Positions 1-6,830 of a stretch of DNA of 22,866 bases are shown one piece after another. This DNA is from JBOFEH01 sp051650265. Lineage in GTDB: Bacteria > Bacillota > Clostridia > Lachnospirales > Cellulosilyticaceae. Location: NCBI GenBank assembly GCA_051650265.1, contig JBOFIR010000049.1, positions 1-22,866 on the forward strand, written 5' to 3'. Made by a program: the position numbers and the translations under genes. The notes under the pieces are model-generated. The model saw nothing but the letters and a program-made list of their open reading frames with translations. It ran no database searches and was not told the DNA's origin. Position 1 is the stretch's first letter; each line of letters opens with the position of its first letter.

Positions 1-785
1 ACCCAACCGCGCTCTTTGATCTGTGGTAGCACTTTCTCCTGCAACTTTGGACACATCAGTGCATATTGCAGTGATCCAGATCGTGATTGCTGCGCCCTGA
101 TCCAAGTGGTGATTACTTCATCAGGTGTCAGCTTGCTGAGTGCCTCTTGGAACTTGGTATCAAAGGCCTTATAGCTCTGTTTGATCTGCTCCTGCGTTCT
201 AAAAGAAACCAGTGCTTGGTTATCACTTATTTGATCAAGTGTCTCGAATCCAAAGGCCTTTAGTGCTGTTGGCATCACATATAGCGTACCATCCACATTG
301 GCATAGTTATAAAAAACAAAGCCTGTACTATTGCCTTCACTATTGATAGTGACCTCAATTGCTTTTTCTTGAAGACTTGTAGGATTAAGCTCTGCCTCTT
401 CTTTTTCTTGCTGCATAAGGCCTTGTAGTGGCATTGGCAATACCTCTATGGTGTTCCCATAGATACCGCCTAAAGCGCGTTCCAAATTTCCATGATAAGA
501 TTGGGTAAATGCTGCGGGTGCCTCTATTGTAAGCTTTGCATAAGCCCCAAGTGTATGAACGGGCTGCCATGTGATCTTATCAATCCCCACCAAATTCAAA
601 TAAGCTCTCAGTGGGATCAGTGTCTCTCCCTTAACTGTGCTTGTTGGTAAAAGTGCCTGAGACTGATCTATTTGAGCAGTGGAATGATTCAAAGTGGTTA
701 TATTATTTGCAAAGGTTGATCCATACAAACTACTTGTGGCAAGTAGTGTTGCAGCGACTATAATTCTTGAAAACTTTTTGTTCAT
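1..785 (-). CDS. Secreted copper-amine-oxidase-N-like stalk-domain protein (partial)
   Basis: The reading frame is open from an ATG at 785 to the left edge, 261 residues, with the C-terminus missing. The start is set by a strong AGGGGG ribosome site a few bases upstream. Residues 1-26 form a Sec signal peptide (KK, a hydrophobic core, then LATSSLYGSTFA). Residues about 48-95 (LIPLRAYLNLVGI, then a W) match the 'stalk' repeat of copper amine oxidase N-terminal domains (PF07833), common in exported Clostridia and Paenibacillus proteins. A second, weaker half-repeat lies at about 163-197. Residues 219-253 (TPDEVITTWIRAQQSRSGSLQYALM) resemble a C-terminal module I recall from such secreted proteins. 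The family acts outside the membrane, and no catalytic role can be assigned. Translation was by hand, so single residues could be wrong. Confidence 0.8.
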   Translation of the reverse strand, partial: MNKKFSRIIVAATLLATSSLYGSTFANNITTLNHSTAQIDQSQALLPTSTVKGETLIPLRAYLNLVGIDKITWQPVHTLGAYAKLTIEAPAAFTQSYHGNLERALGGIYGNTIEVLPMPLQGLMQQEKEEAELNPTSLQEKAIEVTINSEGNSTGFVFYNYANVDGTLYVMPTALKAFGFETLDQISDNQALVSFRTQEQIKQSYKAFDTKFQEALSKLTPDEVITTWIRAQQSRSGSLQYALMCPKLQEKVLPQIKERGW

Positions 786-816
786 ACGAAGGCCCCCTTA
801 TACATTTATCAGTTTA

Positions 817-836
817 GAAGTGATTACTTCATTATA
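817..836 (-). promoter_or_regulatory. Possible promoter -10 and operator of the stalk-protein gene
   Basis: On the minus strand a perfect TATAAT lies at 831-836, about 45 bases before the start codon. No good -35 is visible. An imperfect palindrome of the form GAAGTNATNACTTC covers 817-830, where transcription would begin, so a regulator could sit on the start site. This is inference from sequence only. Confidence 0.4.
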
Positions 837-889
837 GTTTTAGCATATCACACCCTATCTTAGGCATCTAGTTAAAATGATTAAATTAT

Positions 890-918
890 TTGACATTTTA
901 TACACTTTACTTTATTAT
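890..918 (+). promoter_or_regulatory. Sigma-A promoter of the TPP riboswitch-thiT unit
   Basis: TTGACA at 890-895 and TATTAT at 913-918 are separated by exactly 17 bases. Transcription would start near 925, about 8 bases before the riboswitch, which fits a leader devoted to the aptamer. Confidence 0.85.
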
Positions 919-931
919 GAAAAAGAATTGA

Positions 932-1020
932 ATAGTTGCTGGGGGAGCCTTCGGGCTGAGAGTGTTTACGAGCAGACCCTTCGAACCTGTTTACAGATTA
1001 TGCTGCTGCAGGGAAGTTAT
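932..1020 (+). ncRNA. TPP (THI-element) riboswitch
   Basis: All conserved blocks of the thiamin pyrophosphate aptamer are present in order: GGGGGAGCC, GGGCTGAGAG, CAGACCCTTCGAACCTG, and the 3' part with GCTGCAGGGAAG. P1 can form between ATAGTT (932-937) and AGTTAT (1015-1020). It lies between a strong promoter and thiT, which fits thiamin-dependent repression of uptake. Downstream, an imperfect hairpin (GAACAATAGA at 1023-1032 with 1045-1055) has no T-run after it, so I do not see a clear intrinsic terminator. Control may be at translation through the AGGGGG ribosome site at 1081-1086. Confidence 0.95.
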
Positions 1021-1094
1021 GAGAACAATAGAAGCCTTAGTCTATCTATTGGTTCGTCCCAGCCCACTTATATCACACAAAGGGGGTTTTTTTT

Positions 1095-1754
1095 ATGGCT
1101 AATATTTTTTCAGAATTAGCAGAGATCCGTACACCTGTATGGATTGTCATCGGTTTATTAGTAATTGCAAGTATCGTTGGTTTGATTGTCACACGTAAGC
1201 ATGGACATCAAAGATCAATTAATACAAAGATGCTTGTGTATGGCGGTATGTGCGTTGCTTTAGCTTTCGTACTTTCTTACGTCAAGATTTGGCATATGCC
1301 ACAAGGTGGTTCCATTACTTTAGCAAGCATGCTACCACTCGTACTCTATGCTTTTGCTTTTGGGCCTGTCGCTGGAATCGTAGCAGGTGTTGCTTATGGT
1401 TTCCTTCAACTTTTCCAAGATATGTACGTGCTCCACTGGGCACAAGTACTCCTTGACTATCCATTAGCATTCGGATTCTTAGGACTAGCAGGTATTGTTC
1501 CTGCACGTATCAAGTCCCTTCAACTGAGATTTGGACTGGGGATTTTTATTGGTATTCTAGGACGTTACTTGATGCATGTGATGTCAGGTGCGATCTTCTT
1601 TGCAGAGTATGCTGGTGATATGAATCCTTGGATTTACTCCTTTGGATACAATGCAACTTATCTGAGCGTCGAACTTGTGATTACACTTGTATTAGGTGTG
1701 ATTCTCGCATCCACACCAATCTATAAGGTAATGAAAACAAGTATTGAATTATAG
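1095..1754 (+). CDS. thiT: Thiamin transporter, ECF S-component ThiT
   Basis: This is a 219-residue integral membrane protein with about six or seven hydrophobic segments. ThiT is the substrate-binding subunit of an energy-coupling-factor transporter; it captures thiamin and works with a shared EcfA/A'/T module encoded elsewhere. Family signatures seen are WAQVLLDYPLAFGFLGLAG (115-133), H161 in the HVMSGAIFF block, and NPWIYSFGYNATYL (177-190), where ThiT has thiamin-binding residues. An N-terminal extension with a hydrophobic stretch at about 15-33 precedes the usual domain, making it longer than the ~180-residue Lactococcus protein. The start is supported by AGGGGG eight bases upstream; the spacer is a run of eight T. 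It is the only gene of its unit, under a TPP riboswitch, which supports the call independently. Confidence 0.93.
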   Translation: MANIFSELAEIRTPVWIVIGLLVIASIVGLIVTRKHGHQRSINTKMLVYGGMCVALAFVLSYVKIWHMPQGGSITLASMLPLVLYAFAFGPVAGIVAGVAYGFLQLFQDMYVLHWAQVLLDYPLAFGFLGLAGIVPARIKSLQLRFGLGIFIGILGRYLMHVMSGAIFFAEYAGDMNPWIYSFGYNATYLSVELVITLVLGVILASTPIYKVMKTSIEL

Positions 1755-1755
1755 C

Positions 1756-1800
1756 AAATGCAGCAATCGCTATCTAACGATTGCTGCATTTATTTTTTTT
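1756..1800 (+). terminator. Intrinsic terminator of thiT
   Basis: A perfect 14-bp stem (1756-1769 with 1778-1791) has an 8-base loop and is followed by A and then eight T (1793-1800). It begins two bases after the thiT stop codon. Confidence 0.95.
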
Positions 1801-1801
1801 A

Positions 1802-2326
1802 TTATTCTTCTAAGAGGTAAAATAAATTTTTGTAAGGACAATAATCCTTTTCACTGCCTGGTTCGATACGGTCAGGATAATAAATCAGTGCCCGATCCTT
1901 CCAAAAGTTTAAGCTACGAATCATCTCTTGCTTATCCTGTATGTTACGATCTTCAGGCTCTTTCTCTGACTTACCACCTGGGTACATCGTAACCAGATCG
2001 TATGCATCCTCTTCTTCTTTTGATTTTCTAAAAATACATGCGACTTGATAACTATAGACAGCTTCTTTCCCTTTCACAAATCGTGTATAGAGTTCACGCC
2101 CAAGTCGTTTGGCATAGACAATCTCGTCTTCCTCCTTCGTCTCTAGGAGCATACTATATCCTATAGGTGCATCAAAGTTGACGATGAGTCGCTCTTCACC
2201 CTCTCCAACCTGCTCCAAAATACCACTTTCTTCAATACAGGCAAACGTCTTTTCCCAACCTTTCAAAAACTCTTGATCATGGCACCTCATATGTTCTCTC
2301 AATGCCTCAGTGAGTATAATCTTCAT
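1802..2326 (-). CDS. Uncharacterised 174-residue soluble protein
   Basis: The start at 2326 (MKIILTEAL) is chosen because GGAGGT lies seven bases upstream; the frame continues open upstream to 2404 but without a ribosome site. The protein is charged and has no signal peptide or membrane segment. I do not recognise the family with confidence. The C-terminal half has an order of blocks (DLVTMYPGG, then SLNFWKDRALIYY) that loosely recalls BECR/RelE-type ribonuclease domains, where a strand ending in YPG precedes an FW..ALIY helix-strand. That likeness is weak and no catalytic set was identified. It lies about 100 bp downstream of tyrS on the same strand, with its own possible -10 (TATAAT at 2358-2363), so it may be a separate unit. 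Its end abuts the thiT terminator. Confidence 0.75.
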   Translation of the reverse strand: MKIILTEALREHMRCHDQEFLKGWEKTFACIEESGILEQVGEGEERLIVNFDAPIGYSMLLETKEEDEIVYAKRLGRELYTRFVKGKEAVYSYQVACIFRKSKEEEDAYDLVTMYPGGKSEKEPEDRNIQDKQEMIRSLNFWKDRALIYYPDRIEPGSEKDYCPYKNLFYLLEE

Positions 2327-2426
2327 CTTATAACCTCCAGTTATGTGCGCTAAAAGTATTATACCCAAAATGATCCGTTTTCTATATCTCATGTCACAGC
2401 TCATCTGACTATAAGATTTTCTTATC

Positions 2427-3638
2427 CTATTTAGTAACTATTTTGATGAACTTTTTCTTTCCTATACGCAGTATATCACCCTTTTGGATACACACTTCTA
2501 AGCCTTCTAGCGGTTCACTATTTTTTTGAACACCACCTTGGTCTACCAAACGTCTCAGCTCACTACTACTGCCACTTAATCCTGCTTCTACGAGTTGCTT
2601 CATCAACAACTTAAATTCAATTTGCTCGTCATCTATCTGTAGTTCTGGTACATCATCAGGTATTACTTTCTTACTAAATGCTGTCATATAGAACTGCTCT
2701 GCACCCAGCACCTGTTCTTCTTTATGGTATAAAGCTGTGATAATCCGTGCTAAGTTAAGCTTGATATCTCTTGGATTGACCCCAGCCTCTAGTTGATTTT
2801 TGACCACTTCTATCTGATCTGGGTGTTCATCTGTAGCCAATTCAAAGTATTTGATAATCAGTGCATCTGGTACTTCCATCACCTTTTTGAACATCACTTC
2901 TGCCGGCTCATTGACCCCAATGTAGTTGCCTAGGCTCTTACTCATCTTTTCCTTGCCATCTAACCCCTCTAAGATCGGCATGAACATCGCAATTTGCGCT
3001 TCTTGCCCCATAGCCTTTTGTAGTGTTCTTCCCATCAAGATATTGAAGGTCTGATCTGTCCCACCAAGCTCTATGTCTGCCTGTAATTCTACAGAATCAT
3101 AAGCCTGCATCAATGGGTAAAAGAACTCGTGGAGTCCTATTGGACTATTGCCATTGTAGCGTTTTTGGAAATCATCTCTCTCTAACATACGTGCAACTGT
3201 CGTTGTTGCAGCCAATCGAATCACTTGTTCGAAGCCAAGCTGTGAAAGCCACTCACTATTAAATCTTACCTGCGTTTTCTCTCTATCTAAGACTTTGAAG
3301 ATTTGTTTTTCATAGGTTTTGGCATTCTCAACCACCTGCTGATCACTCAGTTGTACACGCCCCTTTGCCTTACCTGTTGGGTCTCCAATCTTGCCGGTGA
3401 AATCTCCAATAATAATCACTGCTTGATGTCCTAGATCTTGCATTTGCTTGATTTTACGAAGGACTACCGCGTGCCCAAGATGAATATCTGGCGCACTCGG
3501 ATCTAGGCCTAGCTTGATCGTAAGCGGCTTACCTGTTGTTTCAGATTTTTTGAGTTTTGCAATCAGTTCGTCCTCATGGATGACACTGTGTACCCCTTTT
3601 GTAATGATTTTTACTTGTTCTTCGATTGATTTTTTCAT
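2427..3638 (-). CDS. tyrS: Tyrosyl-tRNA synthetase
   Basis: This 403-residue class I synthetase charges tRNA-Tyr with tyrosine in the cytoplasm. The HIGH motif is HLGH at 53-56. FTGKIGDPTGK follows at about 80-90, and the GGTDQ substrate-binding block lies near 192-196. KMSKS is at 231-235, and a C-terminal S4 RNA-binding domain starts at about 335 (QLVEAGLSGSSSELRRL). The KIGDPTGK/KGRVQL form is that of the TyrZ-like subfamily of TyrRS, one of two TyrRS types in Bacillus. The ATG at 3638 is preferred over a GTG at 3647 because AGGAG lies eight bases before the ATG while the GTG overlaps that ribosome site. Regulation is by a tyrosine T-box leader directly upstream. Confidence 0.96.
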   Translation of the reverse strand: MKKSIEEQVKIITKGVHSVIHEDELIAKLKKSETTGKPLTIKLGLDPSAPDIHLGHAVVLRKIKQMQDLGHQAVIIIGDFTGKIGDPTGKAKGRVQLSDQQVVENAKTYEKQIFKVLDREKTQVRFNSEWLSQLGFEQVIRLAATTTVARMLERDDFQKRYNGNSPIGLHEFFYPLMQAYDSVELQADIELGGTDQTFNILMGRTLQKAMGQEAQIAMFMPILEGLDGKEKMSKSLGNYIGVNEPAEVMFKKVMEVPDALIIKYFELATDEHPDQIEVVKNQLEAGVNPRDIKLNLARIITALYHKEEQVLGAEQFYMTAFSKKVIPDDVPELQIDDEQIEFKLLMKQLVEAGLSGSSSELRRLVDQGGVQKNSEPLEGLEVCIQKGDILRIGKKKFIKIVTK

Positions 3639-3659
3639 ATCTAACACTCCTTTATATGT

Positions 3660-4062
3660 TTTGTTTCATATAAGGGCATGGTCTATAAGATGCCAAAAAA
3701 GCTTTTTGGGTATCAAAAAAGCTCCCGCCCATTTGAATTTCTTCAAAAGGGCGAGAGCTGATCTCGCGTTACCACCTTTAGTTTATAGAAGGCTCACACC
3801 TCCTACCTCTTCGAGTACGTCATCTTCTAGATGAATGATACTCTAGCACTATAACGTGTGCAGGTCTCCGTCACAGCCTACTAAGCATATTGCCATTCGG
3901 TGTGAAGCTCAAAGATGTATTCATCAATCACTTTACCATGCACCTCTCATCAACCGGTTGCTTTCTGTATGGACCATGTCTGACTACTTCTTCTTTTCAT
4001 CGCTTTTCTTTATCTTATACTCCGAAGTATCTCTACTTCTTCGTTATGCATCTCAATGAATT
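3660..4062 (-). ncRNA. T-box leader, tyrosine-specific, of tyrS
   Basis: This stretch of about 400 bases has no gene and is a T-box antitermination leader read on the minus strand. The T-box core AAGGTGGTAACGCG lies at 3765-3778, just before an intrinsic terminator. Stem I begins with a GCGATGAAAAGAAGAAGTAG-like segment near 4000. A UAC triplet (3917-3919) lies in AATACATCTTTGAGC, the usual place of the specifier followed by the conserved purine stretch. UAC is a tyrosine codon and fits tyrS downstream. Uncharged tRNA-Tyr would pair at specifier and T-box and favour the antiterminator. The transcription start is inferred from the promoter at 4069-4098. Confidence 0.92.
3715..3759 (-). terminator. 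T-box-controlled terminator
   Basis: On the minus strand AGCTCTCGCCC pairs with GGGCGGGAGCT (one U-G pair), extended by TTTTGAA/TTCAAAT, and a run of six T follows (3715-3720). It follows directly after the T-box core, as expected for the terminator/antiterminator switch. Confidence 0.92.
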
Positions 4063-4068
4063 GAGGTA

Positions 4069-4098
4069 ATAATACACCTATTACTTATGGTTTGTCAA
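4069..4098 (-). promoter_or_regulatory. Sigma-A promoter of the tyrS T-box transcript
   Basis: On the minus strand TTGACA (4093-4098) and TATTAT (4069-4074) are spaced 18 bases apart. It lies directly after the stop codon of the lysozyme gene, so tyrS has its own promoter. Confidence 0.8.
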
Positions 4099-4107
4099 TG
4101 ACATTTT

Positions 4108-4560
4108 TTACTTTTGATTAACGATAGGCTTAAAAAATAAAACCTTTTCCGCTTCACGTCTCCTGACTAATCCTTTCTTATAACGCATTGCAGAACCCCA
4201 ATAAATCACAATATTATTACCCAGTTCTTCTATGGTATTGGAGTTCGTCACCAACTGTTTTAATCCACCCTGTCCCCTATTATAACAATAAGACATGAGT
4301 GCATTGCATTGATTCTCATTCAAATTTTTAAATTTTGTTAGTGCCATAGTATCTACATACTTACAATATTCTTGTAAGTCCTTGATGAGCATATCCTCAG
4401 CCTGTTGTTGTGTCCATACGGTTATCGCCGTAATGTTATTATCAAAACTATGTCCATAACCTATTGTATAGTATTTTTCACCTTCTAGCTTATATGCCTT
4501 TAGACTACAACCTTCGAATTGTTTGATCAAATCAAGCCCTGCCTTATTGATTTTCATCAT
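4108..4560 (-). CDS. T4-type lysozyme / endolysin-like muramidase (GH24)
   Basis: This 150-residue protein matches the phage-lysozyme family, which cleaves MurNAc-GlcNAc bonds in peptidoglycan. Visible are IKQFEG with the presumed catalytic Glu at 16, YYTIGYGH (30-37) with the Thr, NALMSYCYNRG in the middle, and a C-terminal RRREAEKVLF. Usual family members have Asp or Cys nine residues after the Glu; here that position is Leu with acidic residues at 26 and 28 and one extra residue before the Thr. The start is ATG 4560 or the next ATG at 4557; GGGGGAAG lies just upstream, and a GTG at 4575 is inside or before that site. There is no signal peptide and no holin or phage gene nearby. The upstream gene ends across a parS site. 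It could be a domesticated prophage remnant or a housekeeping lysozyme. Confidence 0.85.
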   Translation of the reverse strand: MMKINKAGLDLIKQFEGCSLKAYKLEGEKYYTIGYGHSFDNNITAITVWTQQQAEDMLIKDLQEYCKYVDTMALTKFKNLNENQCNALMSYCYNRGQGGLKQLVTNSNTIEELGNNIVIYWGSAMRYKKGLVRRREAEKVLFFKPIVNQK

Positions 4561-4593
4561 ACTTCCCCCAAACACTTTATCTTATATCTCTAT

Positions 4594-4622
4594 TTTATGT
4601 GATTTTAATAAGAATGTGACAA
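4594..4622 (-). promoter_or_regulatory. Probable promoter of the lysozyme gene
   Basis: On the minus strand TTGTCA (4617-4622) and CATAAA (4594-4599) are 17 bases apart. The parS site lies about 30 bases upstream of the -35, so ParB loading there could touch this promoter. Confidence 0.5.
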
Positions 4623-4653
4623 CCTTTGTCTACAGTCTCCTAACAAGCTAAAA

Positions 4654-4669
4654 TGTTCCACGTGGAACA
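4654..4669. promoter_or_regulatory. parS: parS centromere-like site 1
   Basis: TGTTCCACGTGGAACA is a perfect 16-bp palindrome fitting the ParB/Spo0J parS consensus TGTTNCACGTGNAACA. The symmetry extends by four A/T pairs on each side (4650-4673). It lies five bases past the stop codon of the YkuS-like gene. The same core occurs at 13681. Confidence 0.93.
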
Positions 4670-4673
4670 TTTT

Positions 4674-4964
4674 CTAAAAAATATTATCAAATAATCGACT
4701 ATCTAATATCCGTTCAATTTCTTTTGGTGACTTATTTTTGGCATTAATAATCATCACACCATGATCCATATGCTCATGCTCTACCAAATTTTGCACCCTT
4801 ACGTGCTCCTGAAATGCCTCAAAAGACTGACTTTCCTTTTCTCTACTATAAATGAGAGCATCTGTAGGACCCACATATTCATTTTCAAGATAAACTTCAT
4901 ACTTTCCTACAGCTTCTAAGTATTGTCTCACATGATCTAGCCCATTTTCTATCGTAATAATCAT
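4674..4964 (-). CDS. YkuS/UPF0180-like small protein
   Basis: This 96-residue cytosolic protein has the layout of the UPF0180 (B. subtilis YkuS) family: an N-terminal IENGLDHVRQYLEAVG helix after a short strand, a DALIYS strand, then GVMIINAKNKSPKEIERIL near the C-terminus, matching the family's VINASGLS.DEI motif. No function is established for the family. It is slightly longer than the ~80 residues usual. GAGGTG lies seven bases before the ATG. No clear promoter was found in the 206 bases upstream, which are shared with the divergent regulator gene. Family assignment is from recalled similarity and is moderate. Confidence 0.7.
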   Translation of the reverse strand: MIITIENGLDHVRQYLEAVGKYEVYLENEYVGPTDALIYSREKESQSFEAFQEHVRVQNLVEHEHMDHGVMIINAKNKSPKEIERILDSRLFDNIF

Positions 4965-5115
4965 ACTTTCACCTCTACCTTGTAGTTTCTATTTTCATTT
5001 TACCCTTGTCTCTATCCTCTTTTATAGGTGATCCGCCTACTTATCTTGTAGATGGTGATTCTACCTCTAGTTGAATTTTTCTCCCCATCTACGTTATTCT
5101 CATGATCCAAATACT

Positions 5116-5124
5116 TGGTATAAT
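5116..5124 (+). promoter_or_regulatory. Extended -10 promoter of the XRE regulator gene
   Basis: TGGTATAAT (TGN plus perfect TATAAT at 5119-5124) lies about 46 bases before the start codon. No strong -35 is seen, as is usual for extended -10 promoters. The rest of the gap 4965-5115 contains two short hairpin-like repeats (5026-5040 and 5049-5065) and nothing else I can name. Confidence 0.65.
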
Positions 5125-5170
5125 AGACTTAGGATCAGCGCTGATTACTTTATTTTTAGAGGTTATATCT

Positions 5171-5989
5171 ATGATCAAACTAGGGGAAAAAATCAAAGCA
5201 CTACGCAAACAAAAAAATATTTCTCAAGAAGTTCTCGCTGGCTATCTCGGCCTTTCATTTCAAGCTGTCTCTAAATGGGAGAATAATACCGCTATGCCTG
5301 ATGTGACACTTATTCCTGCAATCGCTTCATTCTTTGGTGTATCAACGGATGAGCTCTTTAGTTTCAATCTTTATGAAATCCAGAGGAATGTCGAAGATAT
5401 CGTCATTGACTCTGGACGCTATTATAATGAAGATCCTGCACATTGTGAACAAATGCTACGTGATGGTCTCAAAAAATATCCAGGCAATGATATCCTGCTT
5501 AATTGCTTAATCGGTGTCATTCCTATTCCAGACCGCGCCGCTGAGGTTATTGATTTATGCAAAGCACTTATTGAATGTACCAAACATGATGATGTCAAAT
5601 ATGACGCCTATCGTATTATGGCTGAAGCTTACAAATCAATAGATGAATATGCATTAGTCAAAGCCTCTATTGAGATGATCCCTGAAATCTACTTTTCAAA
5701 ACTAGAAGTGGCTGCCTTATTACTTGATGGGGGTGATATGTACGAAGCTGCTCATAGACAAAAAAATCTATCTGCAGATAGTCTCGTCGAAATGCTCTTA
5801 CGACTTGCTGAGTATTATACTGAACTAGGTGATGTTGAAAAATCTAACACTCAGCTCCTCATCGCCCAAAAGGTTATTATGGCTTTTGAAGATGATTTCG
5901 TTGCTGAATTTTTTAGTAGTTCTCTTTATGAAAACAATCATCAGCATCTCAAGGACATCACAAGACGCCTTGCTCCTAGCAACCCTTAA
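5171..5989 (+). CDS. XRE-family transcriptional regulator with helical repeat domain
   Basis: The 272-residue protein has an N-terminal HTH_3 domain (about 1-60: LGEKIKALRKQKNISQEVLA...SFQAVSKWENNTAMPD) typical of Cro/CI-type DNA binding. The remaining ~200 residues are predicted all-helical with TPR-like pairs (ALIECTKHDDVKYDAYRIMAEAY; LLRLAEYYTELGDVEKSN), probably a sensor or dimer domain. A longer frame opens at 5102, but the ATG at 5171 is right at the domain start and has AGAGG eight bases upstream. It is a single-gene unit ending at a strong terminator. The target is unknown; the close divergent YkuS-like gene is a candidate. Confidence 0.88.
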   Translation: MIKLGEKIKALRKQKNISQEVLAGYLGLSFQAVSKWENNTAMPDVTLIPAIASFFGVSTDELFSFNLYEIQRNVEDIVIDSGRYYNEDPAHCEQMLRDGLKKYPGNDILLNCLIGVIPIPDRAAEVIDLCKALIECTKHDDVKYDAYRIMAEAYKSIDEYALVKASIEMIPEIYFSKLEVAALLLDGGDMYEAAHRQKNLSADSLVEMLLRLAEYYTELGDVEKSNTQLLIAQKVIMAFEDDFVAEFFSSSLYENNHQHLKDITRRLAPSNP

Positions 5990-5993
5990 TCCT

Positions 5994-6041
5994 ATATAAA
6001 GCAAAAGAGGTTCCACTTAAGGCACCTCTTTTGCTTTATAT
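5994..6041. terminator. Bidirectional hairpin terminator
   Basis: A perfect 18-bp inverted repeat (5994-6011 with 6024-6041) has a 12-base loop and lies between two convergent genes. The stem is AT-rich at its base, with T-rich stretches in both exit directions. Confidence 0.85.
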
Positions 6042-6044
6042 GAT

Positions 6045-6497
6045 TTATTTTGCTTGAATATCCATTTCAAATTGCCATTTGTCCATGATCATATGGCCTT
6101 TAGTTACTACTTGTTTGACATCAAATGCTACGTTTACTGTTTCATCGTAAGTTTGAGTCAGTGGATATACCATGTCCCATACTACAGTTGTATTATCCTC
6201 TGTTTGATTCGTCACGTAAGCACCAGTGTTGAGTTCTTTTCCATCTAATTTAATATCTTGGAAGAAATCAAACTGGATGATATCCCCTTTACTTACATCT
6301 ACAAGACCTGTAGGATCTTCTACTTTTACTTGTACGCGTAATTCTTTCTTTTCATTATCGATGACCATATTTTCTAATTCGACTTTTACGCCATGCTTTG
6401 TAATGGTTTGTCCTACGCCTGCTTGTGTTGCCATTGTTGGTACAACTGCTGTTACTGCTGCAAGTGCAAGTGTTGCGATAGCTAAGAATTTTTTCAT
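6045..6497 (-). CDS. Small secreted protein of unknown function
   Basis: The 150-residue protein starts with a clear Sec signal peptide (MKKFLAIATLALAAVTAVVPTMATQA), with cleavage likely after about residue 26. The mature part is a single ~120-residue domain of alternating hydrophobic strands (VKVELENMVIDNEKKELRVQVKVE...TTVVWDMVYPL), resembling an immunoglobulin-like beta-sandwich such as the C-terminal domains of DUF4179/DUF5643 exported proteins. That likeness is an impression, not a match I can prove. There is no lipobox, sortase motif or membrane segment. AAAGGAG lies eight bases before the ATG. It appears to be a single-gene unit. Confidence 0.85.
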   Translation of the reverse strand: MKKFLAIATLALAAVTAVVPTMATQAGVGQTITKHGVKVELENMVIDNEKKELRVQVKVEDPTGLVDVSKGDIIQFDFFQDIKLDGKELNTGAYVTNQTEDNTTVVWDMVYPLTQTYDETVNVAFDVKQVVTKGHMIMDKWQFEMDIQAK

Positions 6498-6582
6498 TTT
6501 GATTTCTCCTTTAATATGTTTTAGTGTTTAATTTCTATAGGTTTTATGTGTTTAAGTGTAATGTGTATTATGTGGCTTCCTG

Positions 6583-6611
6583 ATATAACCTATATTAAAG
6601 GGAAATTCTAA
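6583..6611 (-). promoter_or_regulatory. Tentative promoter of the small secreted protein gene
   Basis: On the minus strand TTAGAA (6606-6611) and TTATAT (6583-6588) are 17 bases apart, leaving a leader of about 80 bases. The match to consensus is modest. Confidence 0.3.
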
Positions 6612-6657
6612 ATACTTACATGAGGTTTTTCTTAAATTTTCCTAAAGAATATCTAGT

Positions 6658-6819
6658 TTATCCTATTTTTTTGCGCTGATCATATAGGATAAATCCGACT
6701 ACTACCAAAATACTTACGATAGGTCTAAGCACCGCACTCACTATAACGCTAAGTGCCTGTAGTTGTATTGCCCAATCCCATACTGTTACCATACTGAATT
6801 CAATTATTTGTGATGGCAT
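6658..6819 (-). CDS. 53-residue single-pass membrane peptide
   Basis: A short frame starts with an ATG at 6819 and ends with TAA at 6658. AAGGGGA lies seven bases before the ATG and overlaps the stop codon region of the YcxB-like gene (stop at 6831), so the two are almost certainly translated from one message. The peptide begins MPSQIIEFSMVTVWDW and has one long hydrophobic stretch at about 23-45 (LSVIVSAVLRPIVSILVVVGF) followed by a basic tail (YDQRKKIG). I do not recognise it. Its position after a membrane protein suggests a small partner subunit, which is inference. Confidence 0.65.
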   Translation of the reverse strand: MPSQIIEFSMVTVWDWAIQLQALSVIVSAVLRPIVSILVVVGFILYDQRKKIG

Positions 6820-6830
6820 ATTTTATCCCC

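Noticed and set aside
877..1119. 80-codon plus-strand frame before thiT
   Set aside because: It runs through the promoter and the riboswitch aptamer and into thiT in another frame, has no ribosome site, and its start precedes the transcription start.
3693..3709. AT-rich palindrome around AAGCTT in the tyrS leader
   Set aside because: It has no loop and no T-run beyond it, so it is not listed as a terminator; the real terminator is just before it.
3514..3834. 106-codon plus-strand frame opposite tyrS and its leader
   Set aside because: It is antisense to the tyrS start and to the T-box; there is no ribosome site and the protein is low-complexity serine/threonine.
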